The notes: generated by a model not told the origin, from the letters alone. Shown: positions 18,046-28,043, counted from the stretch's first letter. The stretch: 64,000 bases of DNA from Curtobacterium sp. UCD-KPL2560 (GCF_001705035.1 NZ_MCIG01000005.1:26178-90177); one strand, 5' to 3'. Made by a program: numbers and translations.

Positions 18046-18280
18046 GTCCACAGGGCCACTGACCCGGCAGGCAGGGGCGTGTTCACGGTCCGCACAGGGC
18101 CCGCTCAACCGACCCGCAGGGTCGTGGTGACGGTCCACAGCGCCGCTGACACGTTCCGCAGCGCCGTGGTCTCGCGTCATCGGCCATGGGCCACGGACCA
18201 CGGACCACGGGCTCCGCCCCCAGGACCGCAGGCATGGTCCGCAGGACCGCTGACCCGTGCCCGGGCAGCCCACCTGTCGG
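18046..18280. repeat. Degenerate ~45-bp tandem repeat
   Basis: Units begin with GTCC(A/G)CA at 18046, 18088, 18133 and 18237. The first three are spaced 42 and 45 bp, and the units share a GTCCRCA...GCC...CTGAC pattern. The third interval is longer and includes a 7-bp microsatellite (CCACGGA) around 18191-18208. Confidence 0.5.
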
Positions 18281-18362
18281 GATGTCGGCGTAGAACCCGA
18301 CGAAAGGCCCACCGCCGGGCAGGAGTCGAACCGAGGCCCGACGCGTGTCTGGAAACCCGGCG

Positions 18363-18622
18363 CGCCGACGGACGGAGACCGACCAGGCGGAACCGCCCCG
18401 CATCTCCTGACCTGCCAGGCCGACGGACAGCAACCGTCCCGGCTGTGCCGTCCTACCTGCCACGCCGACGGACGGGAACCGACACGACCGAACCGCCCCG
18501 CGCCTCCCGAGCTGCCATGCCTGCGGACGGGAACCGTCGCGGCCGAGCCGCGCGGCGCCTCCCGAACCGACCCACGGACGGGCTGGACCCGACACGGCGG
18601 AACCCACCCGCGCCTCCCGGCC
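18363..18622. repeat. Degenerate tandem array of palindrome arms
   Basis: About five units of ~48-56 bp start near 18363, 18419, 18467, 18520 and 18570. Most open with GACGGACGGGAACCG-like sequence and close with GCGCCTCCCG. These are the two arms of the palindrome at 1579-1624 with diverged spacers. Confidence 0.55.
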
Positions 18623-18639
18623 CGAGCGACCGACGCTGC

Positions 18640-19470
18640 CTAGGCGATCGGGACGGGCGTCACGCCGAGCGCTGCGAGGCCTGAGGCGCCCCCGTCGGAG
18701 GCCGTCGTGACCCAGATGCCGTCCGCGTGCACGGCAACCGTGTGCTCCCAGTGCGCGGCGTCCGAGCCGTCGAGCGTCCGGATGGTCCAGTCGTCGTCGT
18801 CCGTCGAGCTGTCGATCGTGCCGGCGGTGACCATCGGCTCGATCGCGACCACGAGTCCGGGCCGGACCGCGGGCCCGGCGCCGCGGACGCGGTAGTTGAA
18901 GACGGGCGGATCCTCGTGCATCGAACGGCCGATCCCGTGCCCGGTGAAGTCCTCGACGATGCCCCAGGCGCCGGTCTCGTCGATCGCGTCCTCGATCACC
19001 GCGCCGACCTCGTTGAGGTTGCGGGCGTGCGCGAGTGCCGCGACGCCGTGCCACAGCGCACGCTCGGTGGTGTCGCACAGCGTCTGCCGCGCTGCGGTCA
19101 GCGGTGCGTCCCCACCCGGGAGCACCGTCGTGAACGCGCTGTCGCCGTTCCACCCGTCGACCTCCGCGCCGGCGTCGACCGACACGATGTCGCCGGGCTG
19201 CAGGACACGGTCACCGGGGATGCCGTGCACGACCTCGTCGTTGACCGAGACGCACAGCGTGTGGCGGTAGCCCGGCACGAGCTGGAAGTTCGGGATGCCG
19301 CCGCCGTCACGGATGGTGCGTTCTGCGACCGCGTCGAGCTCGCCGGTGGTGACACCGGGTCGGATCGCCTGCCGCACCGCCGTGAGGGCCGCCTCGGTCA
19401 GCAGCCCGGGACGGACCATCGCCCGGAGTTCCTCGGGGCTCTTGTAGATCGACGGCTTGCGACGTCGCAC
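18640..19470 (-). CDS. map: Methionine aminopeptidase, type I
   Basis: Map removes the initiator methionine from nascent proteins and uses a two-metal site. The 276-residue protein carries the metal ligands in VDAGAEVDGWNGDSAF, GHGIGRSMHEDP and IEPMVT. ATG 19470 is 8 bp after the adk stop. It is the last gene of the S10/spc superoperon, after secY and adk. Its 3' side is a repeat-rich gap with no clean terminator. Confidence 0.96.
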   Translation of the reverse strand: MRRRKPSIYKSPEELRAMVRPGLLTEAALTAVRQAIRPGVTTGELDAVAERTIRDGGGIPNFQLVPGYRHTLCVSVNDEVVHGIPGDRVLQPGDIVSVDAGAEVDGWNGDSAFTTVLPGGDAPLTAARQTLCDTTERALWHGVAALAHARNLNEVGAVIEDAIDETGAWGIVEDFTGHGIGRSMHEDPPVFNYRVRGAGPAVRPGLVVAIEPMVTAGTIDSSTDDDDWTIRTLDGSDAAHWEHTVAVHADGIWVTTASDGGASGLAALGVTPVPIA

Positions 19471-19478
19471 GAGCGGGC

Positions 19479-20069
19479 TCAGACGCTGGCGGTGAGGCCG
19501 CGCGAGACCAGGGCCGCCTGGATGCGGTCGCCGACCTCGTCGATGGTGCCGAGGCCGTCGACCTCGACCACGAGTCCACGCTCGGCGTAGGACGCGACGA
19601 TCGGTGCGGTCTCCTGCGTGTAGACCTCCTGGCGACGACGGATGGTCTCCTCGTTGTCGTCGCTCCGACCCTGCTTGGCGGCACGGTCGAGCAGACGGCT
19701 GACGAGCGCGTCCTGGTCGGCCACGAGCTGCACCACGGCGTCGATCCCGGCGCCCTGCTCGGCGAGCAGTGCGTCGAGGTAGGCCACCTGCCCGACGGTG
19801 CGGGGGTACCCGTCGAGCAGGAACCCGTCGACCGCGTCGGCCTCGGCGAGACGGGACTTCACGAGCTCGTTCGTCAGTTCGTCGGGCACGTAGTCCCCGG
19901 CGTCCATGATCGCCTTCGCCTGGACCCCGAGCGGGGTGCCCTCGGACACGTTCTTGCGGAAGATGTCACCGGTCGAGATCGCGGGGACCCCGAACGACTC
20001 GGCGATGCGGCCCGCCTGGGTGCCCTTCCCGGCTCCGGGAGGTCCGACGATGATGAGACGTGCGCTCAA
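19479..20069 (-). CDS. adk: Adenylate kinase
   Basis: Adk balances ATP, ADP and AMP. The P-loop [11 protein letters not shown] is at residues ~8-18, and GYPRTVGQ and the arginines of [12 protein letters not shown] are in place. At 196 residues it is the short form without a zinc-binding LID. Its ATG overlaps the secY stop (ATGA), and map starts 8 bp after its stop, so secY-adk-map are co-translated. Confidence 0.97.
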   Translation of the reverse strand: MSARLIIVGPPGAGKGTQAGRIAESFGVPAISTGDIFRKNVSEGTPLGVQAKAIMDAGDYVPDELTNELVKSRLAEADAVDGFLLDGYPRTVGQVAYLDALLAEQGAGIDAVVQLVADQDALVSRLLDRAAKQGRSDDNEETIRRRQEVYTQETAPIVASYAERGLVVEVDGLGTIDEVGDRIQAALVSRGLTASV

Positions 20070-21388
20070 CGGAGAAGCCCTTCGTAGTGACGTTGCTGCA
20101 GCTGCGAGTCGATCTGCTTCACGGTCTCGAGACCGACACCCACGATGATGAGGATGCTCGCGCCACCGAACGGGAAGTTCTGGTTCGCGCCGAACAGCGC
20201 CAGTGCTGCCAGCGGGATGAGCGCGATGAGACCGAGGTAGAGCGCACCGGGCAGCGTCACCCGGGTCAGGACGTAGTCGAGGTACTCCGCCGTCGGACGG
20301 CCGGCCCGGATGCCCGGGATGAAGCCGCCGTACTTCTTCATGTTGTCGGCGACCTCTTCGGGGTTGAAGGTGATCGCGACGTAGAAGTACGTGAAGCCGA
20401 CGATGAGCAGGAAGTACAGGACCATGTAGAACCAGTTGTCACCCGAGGTCAGGTTCGCCTGGATCCAGGTCACCCACGCGGCCGGCGCGGAGCCGTCCGA
20501 GGGCTGGTTGAACTGCGCGACCAGGGCCGGCAGGTACAGCAGCGACGAGGCGAAGATGACGGGCACGACGCCGGCCATGTTCACCTTGATCGGGATGTAG
20601 GTGTTGTTGCCCCCGTAGGTGCGACGGCCGACCATGCGCTTGGCGTACTGCACGGGGATCCGCCGCTGCGACTGCTCGACGAAGACGACGGCCATCATGA
20701 TGACCAGGCCGACCAGGATGACGAACAGGAAGAGCTCGAAGGACTGCGACTGCTCGATCGCCCAGAGCGCGGACGGGAACTGCGCTGCGATGGACGTGAA
20801 GATGAGCAGGGACATGCCGTTGCCGATGCCGCGCTCGGTGACGAGCTCGCCCATCCACATGATGAGGCCGGTGCCGGCGGTCAGCGTGACGACCATGAGC
20901 ATGATCGCGTACCAGCTGTCGTTCGAGATGATCGACGAGCAGGAAGCCGAGGCGTTCGTGCCGAACAGGGCGCCGGAGCGGGCGACGGTGATCAGGGTGG
21001 TGGACTGCAGCACGCCCAGCGCGATGGTGAGGTAGCGCGTGTACTGCGTCAGCTTCGCCTGACCGGACTGCCCCTCCTTGTAGAGGGCGTCGAAGTGCGG
21101 GATGACCACGCGCAGGAGCTGCACGATGATCGACGACGTGATGTACGGCATGATGCCGAGCGCGAAGACCGAGAGCTTCAGCAGCGCGCCGCCGGAGAAG
21201 AGGTTGATCAGGTCGTAGAGGCCGCCGGAGGACGACGCGCTGGCGAGACAGCTCTGCACGGCGGCGTAGTCGACGAACGGTGCGGGGATGTACGACCCCA
21301 GACGGAACAGCGCGATGATCGCGAGGGTGAAGCCGATCTTCTTGCGAAGATCGGGGGTGCGCATGATGCGCGCGACCGCTCTGAACAC
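20066..21388 (-). CDS. secY: Preprotein translocase subunit SecY
   Basis: SecY is the protein-conducting channel of the Sec system. The 440-residue protein has about ten membrane segments; [20 protein letters not shown] opens TM1 and an Ala/Ser-rich plug region follows. The frame is open to 21481, but GTG 21388 ([14 protein letters not shown]) is the family start and has GGAG a few bases upstream. A strong hairpin lies between rplO and secY, so secY-adk-map may be a sub-operon with lower or separate expression. Confidence 0.97.
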   Translation of the reverse strand: MFRAVARIMRTPDLRKKIGFTLAIIALFRLGSYIPAPFVDYAAVQSCLASASSSGGLYDLINLFSGGALLKLSVFALGIMPYITSSIIVQLLRVVIPHFDALYKEGQSGQAKLTQYTRYLTIALGVLQSTTLITVARSGALFGTNASASCSSIISNDSWYAIMLMVVTLTAGTGLIMWMGELVTERGIGNGMSLLIFTSIAAQFPSALWAIEQSQSFELFLFVILVGLVIMMAVVFVEQSQRRIPVQYAKRMVGRRTYGGNNTYIPIKVNMAGVVPVIFASSLLYLPALVAQFNQPSDGSAPAAWVTWIQANLTSGDNWFYMVLYFLLIVGFTYFYVAITFNPEEVADNMKKYGGFIPGIRAGRPTAEYLDYVLTRVTLPGALYLGLIALIPLAALALFGANQNFPFGGASILIIVGVGLETVKQIDSQLQQRHYEGLLR

Positions 21389-21492
21389 GAGGACTCCGAA
21401 CTGCTGGGACCGGCGACCTGGTCGAGGTCGGCACGGTGTCGATCGGCAGGGCCGACCCGGCCGACGGACGGCCACTGTCAAGGAAACCGTAA

Positions 21493-21524
21493 CGGCGGCC
21501 CGTGCGCAAACGCACGGGCCGCCG
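21493..21524 (-). terminator. Hairpin attenuator between rplO and secY
   Basis: 21493-21506 pairs perfectly with 21511-21524 (14 bp, 4-nt loop), 8 bp after the rplO stop. The minus-strand sequence that follows is fairly T-rich (TTACGGTTTCC). A consensus -35 TTGACA sits just beyond it at 21476-21481 but has no good -10 at 17-19 bp. It may uncouple secY from the r-protein genes. Confidence 0.65.
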
Positions 21525-21531
21525 ACGGGGA

Positions 21532-21996
21532 TTACTGGGAGACGGAGCCGCCAGCAGCTGCGATCTTCTCGGCGGCGGACGCCGAGACCTTGTCGACCGC
21601 GACCGTGAGCTTCACGCTGATGTCACCCTGACCGAGAACCTTGACCTTCTCGTTCTTGCGGACGGCGCCCTTGGCCACCAGGTCCGCGACGGTGACGTCG
21701 CCACCGTTCGGGTAGAGCTCCGCGAGCTTGTCCAGGTTCACGACCTGGTACTCGACGCGGAACGGGTTCTTGAACCCGCGGAGCTTCGGGGTGCGCATGT
21801 GCAGCGGCATCTGCCCACCCTCGAAGCCGACCTTGACCTGGTAACGAGCCTTCTGGCCCTTGGTACCACGGCCGGCGGTCTTGCCCTTCGAGCCCTCACC
21901 GCGACCCACGCGGGTGCGGTCCTTCTTGGCGCCCGCGGCGGGGCGGAGGTGGTGCAGCTTCAGCACCTGCACGCGCTCGTTCTTCTCGTCGCTCAT
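21532..21996 (-). CDS. rplO: 50S ribosomal protein L15
   Basis: L15 helps late 50S assembly. The 154-residue protein has the glycine/arginine-rich N-terminal arm ([19 protein letters not shown]) that threads into 23S rRNA. It overlaps rpmD (stop 21993) by ATGA. It is the last r-protein gene before the secY-adk-map group. Confidence 0.97.
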   Translation of the reverse strand: MSDEKNERVQVLKLHHLRPAAGAKKDRTRVGRGEGSKGKTAGRGTKGQKARYQVKVGFEGGQMPLHMRTPKLRGFKNPFRVEYQVVNLDKLAELYPNGGDVTVADLVAKGAVRKNEKVKVLGQGDISVKLTVAVDKVSASAAEKIAAAGGSVSQ

Positions 21997-22178
21997 GCGT
22001 CGACCTCCTCGACCTTCACGAGGTGCGCGACCGTCGCGACGTACCCGCGGTTCTGGGCGTTGTCCTCACGCAGGACCGTACGGCCGATGCGCTTGAGACC
22101 CAGGCTGCGGAGCGTGTCGCGCTGGTACTGCTTCTCGCTGATAACGGACTTCGTCTGCGTGATCTTCAGCATCGCCAT
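21993..22178 (-). CDS. rpmD: 50S ribosomal protein L30
   Basis: A 61-residue protein starting [20 protein letters not shown] and ending [11 protein letters not shown], standard for bacterial L30. The longer open frame to 22391 is a shadow of rpsE; ATG 22178 overlaps the rpsE stop by ATGA. It is translationally linked to both neighbours. Confidence 0.96.
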   Translation of the reverse strand: MAMLKITQTKSVISEKQYQRDTLRSLGLKRIGRTVLREDNAQNRGYVATVAHLVKVEEVDA

Positions 22179-22999
22179 CACGCACCTGCCTTCTCGGTCG
22201 CGGCACGCAGGGCTGCGGCCTCGGCGCGGAGCAGGCGGGCCGGGACGACCCGGTCGACGTCGAGGCCACGACGGCTGGCGACGGCGCGGGGCTCCTCGAG
22301 CTGCTGCAGCGCCTCGACGGTCGCGTGCACGATGTTGATGGTGTTCGACGAGCCGAGCGACTTGCTCAGGACGTCGTGGATGCCGGCGCACTCGAGCACG
22401 GCGCGGACCGGACCACCGGCGATGACACCGGTACCGGCAGCAGCCGGACGCAGCAGGACGACACCGGCAGCGGCCTCACCCTGGACGGGGTGCGGGATCG
22501 TGTTGCCGACGCGCGGGACGCGGAAGAAGTTCTTCTTCGCCTCCTCGACGCCCTTGGAGATCGCGGTGGGGACTTCCTTCGCCTTGCCGTAACCGACACC
22601 GACGAGGCCGTTGCCGTCACCGACGACGACGAGCGCCGTGAAGCTGAAGCGACGACCACCCTTGACGACCTTCGAGACGCGGTTGATGGTCACCACGCGC
22701 TCGAGGAACTGGCTGTCGCCACCGCGGTTGTTGCGGTCACGACCCTGCTGACGGTCACGGCCACCGCCACGACGGCCGCGCTGGTCGGCGTTGTCGCGGT
22801 TGTTGGACGCGGAGCCCGCAGCGGTCTCGACGGGGCGCTCGGCGACCGCAGGAGCGTCCGCCTCCTTGCCGGTCGTCGCCTTCGCAGCGGTCTCGGTCGC
22901 AGCAGCGGTGTCGGTCTCGACAGCGGTCTCGGTCTCGACAGCGGCCTCGGCCGGCGTCTCGGTCTCGGCCGCTTCGTTGTTGTTCGCGATGTCGCTCAC
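22178..22999 (-). CDS. rpsE: 30S ribosomal protein S5 with long N-terminal extension
   Basis: S5 shapes the mRNA entry side and decoding accuracy. The S5 core begins near residue 96 ([20 protein letters not shown]). Before it are ~60 residues of Ala/Glu/Thr followed by an Arg/Gly/Asn/Asp-rich stretch. At 273 residues it is far longer than the ~165 of E. coli. It overlaps rplR by ATGA (start 22999, rplR stop 22996). Confidence 0.95.
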   Translation of the reverse strand: MSDIANNNEAAETETPAEAAVETETAVETDTAAATETAAKATTGKEADAPAVAERPVETAAGSASNNRDNADQRGRRGGGRDRQQGRDRNNRGGDSQFLERVVTINRVSKVVKGGRRFSFTALVVVGDGNGLVGVGYGKAKEVPTAISKGVEEAKKNFFRVPRVGNTIPHPVQGEAAAGVVLLRPAAAGTGVIAGGPVRAVLECAGIHDVLSKSLGSSNTINIVHATVEALQQLEEPRAVASRRGLDVDRVVPARLLRAEAAALRAATEKAGA

Positions 23000-23367
23000 A
23001 GGTTCAGCCCTCCTTCACGGGCACCATCGGCGATCGCGGCGACGCGACCGGCGTACTTGCTACCACCGCGGTCGAAGACCACGGCCTCGACGCCGGCAGC
23101 CTTCGCACGCTCGGCGAGGAGCTCGCCGACGCGACGGGCCTTGGCCGTCTTGTCGCCGTCGAACGACCGGAGGTCGGCCTCCATCGTCGACGCGCTGGCC
23201 AGGGTGTGACCCTGGGCGTCGTCGATGACCTGGACGAACACGTGGCGCGACGACCGGAAGACAGCGAGGCGCGGACGCGACTCGGTGCCGGTGATCTTCT
23301 TGCGGAGACGGTTGTGACGGCGCGCCTTGGCGGCCGACTTGCTCTTTCCTCGGATACCGAGAGCCAT
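22996..23367 (-). CDS. rplR: 50S ribosomal protein L18
   Basis: L18 binds 5S rRNA in the central protuberance. The 123-residue product starts [20 protein letters not shown], with [16 protein letters not shown] following. GTG 23373 two codons upstream also gives an open frame, overlapping the rplF stop, but ATG 23367 is the family start. It is tightly packed in the spc part of the superoperon. Confidence 0.96.
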   Translation of the reverse strand: MALGIRGKSKSAAKARRHNRLRKKITGTESRPRLAVFRSSRHVFVQVIDDAQGHTLASASTMEADLRSFDGDKTAKARRVGELLAERAKAAGVEAVVFDRGGSKYAGRVAAIADGAREGGLNL

Positions 23368-23369
23368 GA

Positions 23370-23906
23370 TCACTTACCTGACTTTCCGGCCTTGCGGCGC
23401 ACGATCTCGCCGGCGTAGCGGACACCCTTGCCCTTGTAGGGCTCGGGCTTGCGCAGCTTGCGGATGTTGGCAGCCACCTCGCCGACGGCCTGCTTGTCGA
23501 TGCCCGAGACGGTGAGCTTGTTGTTGCCCTCGACGGCGAAGCTGATGCCCGCCGGCGGCTCGACCGTGATCGGGTGGGAGTAGCCGAGCGCGAACTCGAC
23601 GTTGCTGCCCTTGGCCTGCACGCGGTAACCGGTGCCGACGACCTCGAGGCCCTTGGAGTAGCCCTGGGTCACGCCGACGATGTTGTTCGCGATCAGGGTG
23701 CGGATGAGGCCGTGCAGGGCACGGGACTCACGCTCGTCGTCCGGGCGGGTGACGAGGACCTGGTTCTCCTCGACCTTGGCCTGGATGGGCTCGGCGACGA
23801 CGAGCGCGAGCTCGCCCTTCGGGCCCTTGACCGCCACGGTCTGACCGTCAACGGAGACGGAGACCCCGGCGGGGATGTCGATGGGAAGACGTCCGATACG
23901 AGACAT
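23370..23906 (-). CDS. rplF: 50S ribosomal protein L6
   Basis: L6 lies near the factor-binding site and the sarcin-ricin loop. The 178-residue protein has the two L6 repeats and the typical ends [15 protein letters not shown] and [20 protein letters not shown]. It follows rpsH by 6 bp and is followed immediately by rplR. Confidence 0.97.
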   Translation of the reverse strand: MSRIGRLPIDIPAGVSVSVDGQTVAVKGPKGELALVVAEPIQAKVEENQVLVTRPDDERESRALHGLIRTLIANNIVGVTQGYSKGLEVVGTGYRVQAKGSNVEFALGYSHPITVEPPAGISFAVEGNNKLTVSGIDKQAVGEVAANIRKLRKPEPYKGKGVRYAGEIVRRKAGKSGK

Positions 23907-23912
23907 TGTCGA

Positions 23913-24311
23913 TCACCACACGTAGGCGAGGACTTCCCCACCCACGCCCTTCTGCTCGGCTTCACGGTCGGTGAGCAGTCCCGAGGAGGTCGAGAGGATC
24001 GCCACGCCGAGGCCACCGAGGACCTGGGGGAGCTCCGTCGACTTCGCGTAGACCCGGAGACCGGGCTTCGAGACGCGCTTGATGCCGGCGATCGAACGCT
24101 CGCGCTCGGGGCCGTACTTCAGGTCGATCGTGAGGGTCTGCCCGACGCGGGCGTCCTCGATCTTCCACTCGCTGATGTAACCCTCGCGCTTGAGGATCTC
24201 GGCGATGTTCTTCTTCAGCTTGGAGCTGGGAAGCGAGACGGCGTCGTGGTGCGCCGAGTTCGCGTTCCGCAATCTGGTCAGCATGTCTGCGACCGGATCG
24301 GTCATCGTCAT
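23913..24311 (-). CDS. rpsH: 30S ribosomal protein S8
   Basis: S8 is a primary 16S rRNA binder and the translational repressor of the spc operon in E. coli. The start [20 protein letters not shown] gives 132 residues, the usual actinobacterial length; the second ATG at 24305 is the alternative. It ends [11 protein letters not shown]. It is preceded by a 154-bp gap with a 15-bp hairpin in the slot where rpsN usually lies. Confidence 0.97.
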   Translation of the reverse strand: MTMTDPVADMLTRLRNANSAHHDAVSLPSSKLKKNIAEILKREGYISEWKIEDARVGQTLTIDLKYGPERERSIAGIKRVSKPGLRVYAKSTELPQVLGGLGVAILSTSSGLLTDREAEQKGVGGEVLAYVW

Positions 24312-24415
24312 GATGGTCGTCCATTCTTCGCCTGGTTTCGACACCCGTTCCACGAATGCCGACCTGAGCGATCGGGGTGATCCCGGAGCGGTTCCCCGGG
24401 ATCGGTGTGTTCAAG

Positions 24416-24453
24416 GGTGCGGGCCGGAGGACGTGAATCCTCCGGCCCGCACC
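24416..24453 (-). terminator. 15-bp hairpin in the rplE-rpsH gap
   Basis: 24416-24430 pairs perfectly with 24439-24453, with an 8-nt loop. It begins 12 bp after the rplE stop inside the superoperon. The whole gap (24312-24465) shows no S14 sequence in any frame. It could be an attenuator or an RNA-processing signal between rplE and rpsH. Confidence 0.6.
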
Positions 24454-24465
24454 GCCCGAAGTAGC

Positions 24466-25056
24466 TTAGACCGTCTGGTCGGCCGAACGGAACGGGAACC
24501 CGAGCTGGCGGAGCAGCGCGCGTCCCTCGTCGTCCGTCTTCGCGGTGGTCACGACGGTGATGTCGAAGCCACGCACGCGGTCGATGCGGTCCTGGTCGAT
24601 CTCGTGGAACATCGACTGCTCCGTGAGACCGAACGTGTAGTTGCCGTTGCCGTCGAACTGCTTGTCGCTGAGACCGCGGAAGTCGCGGATGCGGGGCAGT
24701 GCGAGGGTGACGAGCCGGTCGACGAACTCCCACGCGCGGTCACCACGGAGGGTGACGTGCGCGCCGATGGCCTGACCCTCGCGCAGCTTGAACTGCGCGA
24801 TGGACTTGCGGGCCTTCGTCACGATCGGCTTCTGACCCGTGATCGCCGTGAGGTCCTTGACGGCCCCGTCGATGATCTTCGAGTCGCGAGCGGCCTCGCC
24901 GACGCCGGTGTTCACGACGACCTTGACCAGGCCAGGGACCTGCATGACGTTCGCGTATCCGAACTGCTCGGTGAGGGCAGCCTTGATCTCGTTCTTGTAC
25001 TTCTGCTTGAGGCGCGGTTCGACCTTGGTCGCCGGCGCTGCAGTCGTGTCGGTCAT
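24466..25056 (-). CDS. rplE: 50S ribosomal protein L5
   Basis: L5 binds 5S rRNA and contacts P-site tRNA and S13. The 196-residue protein has typical [19 protein letters not shown] and [20 protein letters not shown] stretches. Its ATG overlaps the rplX stop by one base (TGATG). rpsN, which follows rplE in many bacteria, is absent here. Confidence 0.97.
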   Translation of the reverse strand: MTDTTAAPATKVEPRLKQKYKNEIKAALTEQFGYANVMQVPGLVKVVVNTGVGEAARDSKIIDGAVKDLTAITGQKPIVTKARKSIAQFKLREGQAIGAHVTLRGDRAWEFVDRLVTLALPRIRDFRGLSDKQFDGNGNYTFGLTEQSMFHEIDQDRIDRVRGFDITVVTTAKTDDEGRALLRQLGFPFRSADQTV

Positions 25057-25415
25057 CAGAGCTTCTCACCCGACTTCTTGGCGTAGCGGACGCGGACGGT
25101 CTTCTTGACGCCGTCCTTCTCCACCTCTTCGATGCGGAAACCGACGCGGGTCGGCTTCTTGGTCTTCGGGTCGACGATCGCGACGTTCGAGACGTGGATC
25201 GGAGCCTCGTGCTGCTCGATGCCACCGGTCTTCGAACCGCGCTGCGTCTGGCCGACGCGGACGTGCTTCGTGACGAAGTTCACGCCCTCGACGACGACCC
25301 GGTTCTTGTCCTTGAGGACCTCGAGGACCTTGCCCTGCTTGCCCCGGTCACCGCCGCGCTCCTGCTTGGCGCCCGTGATGACCTGGACGAGGTCGCCCTT
25401 CTTGATGTTCGCCAT
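25056..25415 (-). CDS. rplX: 50S ribosomal protein L24
   Basis: L24 starts 50S assembly. The 119-residue protein has the KOW motif region near its start ([20 protein letters not shown]) and ends [13 protein letters not shown]. It lies 3 bp after the rplN stop and overlaps rplE by one base. Confidence 0.97.
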   Translation of the reverse strand: MANIKKGDLVQVITGAKQERGGDRGKQGKVLEVLKDKNRVVVEGVNFVTKHVRVGQTQRGSKTGGIEQHEAPIHVSNVAIVDPKTKKPTRVGFRIEEVEKDGVKKTVRVRYAKKSGEKL

Positions 25416-25418
25416 GGC

Positions 25419-25787
25419 TTACAGCACCTCCGGCGCGAGCGAGATGATCTTCATGAACTTCTTGTCACGGAGCTCGCGACCGACCGGACCGAAGATGCGC
25501 GTTCCGCGCGGGTCGCCGTCGGCCTTGAGGATCACTGCCGCGTTCTCGTCGAACTTGATGTAGGAGCCGTCCTGACGACGGGTCTCCTTCTTGGTGCGAA
25601 CGATGACCGCCTTGACGACGTCACCCTTCTTCACGTTGCCGCCGGGGATGGCGTCCTTCACCGTGGCGACGATGACGTCACCGAGGCCGGCGTAGCGACG
25701 ACCCGAGCCACCGAGCACGCGGATGGTCAAGATCTCCTTGGCACCCGTGTTGTCGGCGACCTTCAGGCGGGATTCCTGCTGAATCAC
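25419..25787 (-). CDS. rplN: 50S ribosomal protein L14
   Basis: L14 forms an inter-subunit bridge and the RsfS docking site. The 122-residue protein starts [20 protein letters not shown] and ends [12 protein letters not shown], standard for the family. A 31-bp gap separates it from rpsQ; no terminator is seen there. Confidence 0.98.
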   Translation of the reverse strand: MIQQESRLKVADNTGAKEILTIRVLGGSGRRYAGLGDVIVATVKDAIPGGNVKKGDVVKAVIVRTKKETRRQDGSYIKFDENAAVILKADGDPRGTRIFGPVGRELRDKKFMKIISLAPEVL

Positions 25788-25818
25788 TGCTGTCTCCTAT
25801 TCCGAAGCAGGCCGGGGC

Positions 25819-26103
25819 CTACTTGGCCTTCTCGAGGATCTCGACCAGGCGCCAGCGCTTCGAGGCGCTGAGGGGACGGGTCTCGCTGATCACGACGAGG
25901 TCGCCGACACCGGCGGTGCCGAGCTCGTCGTGGGCCTTCACCTTGGACGTGCGGCGGATGATCTTGCCGTAGAGCGCGTGCTTCACGCGGTCCTCGACCT
26001 CGACCACGATGGTCTTGTCCATCTTGTCGCTCGTCACGTAGCCGCGACGCGTCTTGCGGTAGCCGCGGGTGGAGGCGGCGGAGTTGAGCTCTTCGTTCGC
26101 CAT
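25819..26103 (-). CDS. rpsQ: 30S ribosomal protein S17
   Basis: S17 is an OB-fold primary binder of 16S rRNA. The 94-residue protein includes [19 protein letters not shown] and [19 protein letters not shown], both typical, with a ~12-residue non-conserved N-terminus. It overlaps the rpmC stop by one base. Confidence 0.97.
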   Translation of the reverse strand: MANEELNSAASTRGYRKTRRGYVTSDKMDKTIVVEVEDRVKHALYGKIIRRTSKVKAHDELGTAGVGDLVVISETRPLSASKRWRLVEILEKAK

Positions 26104-26423
26104 CAGTTCTCCTCGGCGGTAGCGGCCTCGGTCGACTCGGCGGGCTTGTCAGCCTTCTTCGTCGTCTTCTTGGCCTTGGTGGCGGTCTCGACGGGCGCGG
26201 GAGTGGCACGGATGCCGAGCTCGCGCTCGCGGAGGACGGTGTAGATGCGTGCGATGTCGCGCTTGACGGCACGGAGACGACCGTGGCTCTCCAGCTGGCC
26301 GGTGGCCGACTGGAAGCGGAGGTTGAAGAGTTCCTCCTTGGCCTTCTTCAGCTCGTCAGCGAGACGCTCGTTCTCGAACGTGTCGAGCTCCGTCGGACGG
26401 AGCTCCTTGGAACCGATCGCCAT
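26103..26423 (-). CDS. rpmC: 50S ribosomal protein L29 with long C-terminal tail
   Basis: L29 sits at the tunnel exit next to L23. The L29 coiled-coil core ([20 protein letters not shown], then [19 protein letters not shown]) fills residues ~7-75. A ~33-residue Lys/Thr/Ala/Glu tail makes it 106 residues instead of ~65-80. Its ATG overlaps the rplP stop by one base. Confidence 0.96.
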   Translation of the reverse strand: MAIGSKELRPTELDTFENERLADELKKAKEELFNLRFQSATGQLESHGRLRAVKRDIARIYTVLRERELGIRATPAPVETATKAKKTTKKADKPAESTEAATAEEN

Positions 26424-26842
26424 TATGCGTCGCCCTCCTCGCGCTTGATGATGCGTGCCTTGAGGGGCAGCTTGTGGATTGCACGGGTCAGCGCCTCACG
26501 GGCGATGTCCTCGCTGACGCCGGAGAGCTCGAAGAGCACACGACCCGGCTTGACGTTGGCGACCCACCACTCGGGCGAGCCCTTACCGGAACCCATGCGG
26601 GTCTCAGCCGGCTTCTTGGTGAGCGGGCGGTCCGGGTAGATGTTGATCCAGACCTTGCCGCCACGCTTGATGTGACGCGTCATGGCGATACGAGCGGACT
26701 CGATCTGACGGTTGGTCACGTAGGCGGGGGTCAGCGCCTGGATGCCGTAGTCACCGAACGACACCTTGGTGCCACCGGTCGCCTGGCCCGAGCGCTTCGG
26801 GTGGTGCTGCTTGCGGTGCTTGACTCGACGGGGGATAAGCAT
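26423..26842 (-). CDS. rplP: 50S ribosomal protein L16
   Basis: L16 helps shape the A-site region and the peptidyl-transferase centre. It has 139 residues, starts [20 protein letters not shown] and contains [20 protein letters not shown]. It lies 2 bp after the rpsC stop and overlaps rpmC by one base. Confidence 0.98.
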   Translation of the reverse strand: MLIPRRVKHRKQHHPKRSGQATGGTKVSFGDYGIQALTPAYVTNRQIESARIAMTRHIKRGGKVWINIYPDRPLTKKPAETRMGSGKGSPEWWVANVKPGRVLFELSGVSEDIAREALTRAIHKLPLKARIIKREEGDA

Positions 26843-26844
26843 GG

Positions 26845-27651
26845 TTACGCCTCAACTCCTGCGCCGGCCGGCGCGTCCTGCGGGGCCTGCTGCTGGCGGC
26901 CGCCGCGGTCGCCGCCACGGCGGTCCCCACGGTCGCTGCGCTCGCCACGCGGGCCGCCACGACGCTCGGGGCGCGACGAACGCTGGTTCGCCTGCTCGCG
27001 AGCGAGCTCCTTGTTCGTGATGTCGCCCTTGTAGATCCAGACCTTCACGCCGATGCGGCCGAACGTGGTCCGGGCCTCGTAGAAGCCGTAGTCGATGTTC
27101 GCGCGGAGCGTGTGCAGGGGCACACGGCCCTCGCGGTAGAACTCCGAGCGCGACATCTCGGCGCCGCCGAGACGACCGGACACCTGGATGCGGACACCCT
27201 TGGCGCCGGCGCGCTGTGCACCCTGCAGACCCTTGCGCATGGCGCGACGGAACGCGACACGAGCGGAGAGCTGCTCGGCGATGCCCTGCGCGACGAGCTG
27301 GGCCTCGGTCTCGGGGTTCTTCACCTCGAGGATGTTGAGCTGGATCTGCTTCTTGGTGAGCTTCTCGAGCTCGCCACGGACGCGCTCCGCCTCGGCGCCA
27401 CGGCGACCGATGACGATGCCGGGACGCGCGGTGTGGATGTCCACGCGGACGCGGTCACGGGTGCGCTCGAGCTCGATGCGGGCGACGCCTGCGCGGTCGA
27501 GGGTCTTCTTCAGGTACTCGCGCACCTTGATGTCCTCGGCCACGTAGTCGGCGTAGCGCTGGCCGGCCTTCGTGCTGTCGGTGAACCAGTGCGAGACGTG
27601 GTCCGTCGTGATCCCGAGACGGAAGCCGTACGGGTTGACCTTCTGGCCCAT
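26845..27651 (-). CDS. rpsC: 30S ribosomal protein S3 with RGG-rich tail
   Basis: S3 forms the mRNA entry tunnel and its helicase. The 268-residue protein has a KH domain with [19 protein letters not shown] and the C-terminal domain ending near [13 protein letters not shown]. About 50 residues of Arg/Gly/Asp, then Gln/Ala/Pro, follow that are not in E. coli S3. Its start overlaps the rplV stop by one base. Confidence 0.97.
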   Translation of the reverse strand: MGQKVNPYGFRLGITTDHVSHWFTDSTKAGQRYADYVAEDIKVREYLKKTLDRAGVARIELERTRDRVRVDIHTARPGIVIGRRGAEAERVRGELEKLTKKQIQLNILEVKNPETEAQLVAQGIAEQLSARVAFRRAMRKGLQGAQRAGAKGVRIQVSGRLGGAEMSRSEFYREGRVPLHTLRANIDYGFYEARTTFGRIGVKVWIYKGDITNKELAREQANQRSSRPERRGGPRGERSDRGDRRGGDRGGRQQQAPQDAPAGAGVEA

Positions 27652-28043
27652 TAGTTGCTCGCCTTCTTGCTCGTCGCGGCAGCCTCGACCTCGTCCGGCG
27701 TCGCGAGGACGACCGTGATGTGGCTGGTGCGCTTGTTGATGCGGAAGGCGCGGCCCTGGGCGCGCGGCTGGAACCGCTTCAGGGTCGTGCCCTCGTCGAC
27801 GAAGACGCGGCTCACGTAGAGGTCGCGCTCGTCGAGGAAGCTGTTCGTCGAGTCAGCCTTGACCCGTGCGTTGGCGATCGCCGAGGCGACCAGCTTGTAC
27901 ACGGGCTCCGAAGCGCCCTGGGGGGCGAACTTCAGGATGGCGAGCGCCTCGTGGGCCTGCTTGCCGCGGATCAGCTCGATGACGCGACGGGCCTTCTGAG
28001 GCGTGACGCGGATGTGTCGCACACGTGCGATCGACTCCACCAT
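27651..28043 (-). CDS. rplV: 50S ribosomal protein L22
   Basis: L22 lines the exit tunnel; its beta-hairpin touches macrolides. The 130-residue protein has typical [24 protein letters not shown] and [20 protein letters not shown] stretches. The hairpin loop ([14 protein letters not shown]) looks wild type. It follows rpsS by 25 bp. Confidence 0.97.
   Translation of the reverse strand: MVESIARVRHIRVTPQKARRVIELIRGKQAHEALAILKFAPQGASEPVYKLVASAIANARVKADSTNSFLDERDLYVSRVFVDEGTTLKRFQPRAQGRAFRINKRTSHITVVLATPDEVEAAATSKKASN

Larger units (their letters stand above)
17984..18639. other. 656-bp convergent gap filled with degenerate repeats
   Basis: No gene can be supported between the LCP stop and the map stop; the open frames here are shadows caused by high GC. 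The left part (18046-18280) holds about four degenerate ~45-bp units. The right part (18363-18622) holds about five ~50-bp units related to the dispersed palindrome. Either could act as a bidirectional transcription barrier between the two convergent genes. Confidence 0.65.

Noticed and set aside
18046..18622. CRISPR-like array
   Set aside because: The units are degenerate, lack identical repeats with unique spacers of constant size, and no cas gene is present.
18083..19153. 356-residue minus-strand frame over the repeat gap and map
   Set aside because: It reads map in the wrong frame and then low-complexity repeats; no start or homology supports it.
24312..24465. Hidden rpsN gene between rplE and rpsH
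   Set aside because: No S14 motif (for example the CxxC pairs or RRKLA-like start) can be read in any frame.
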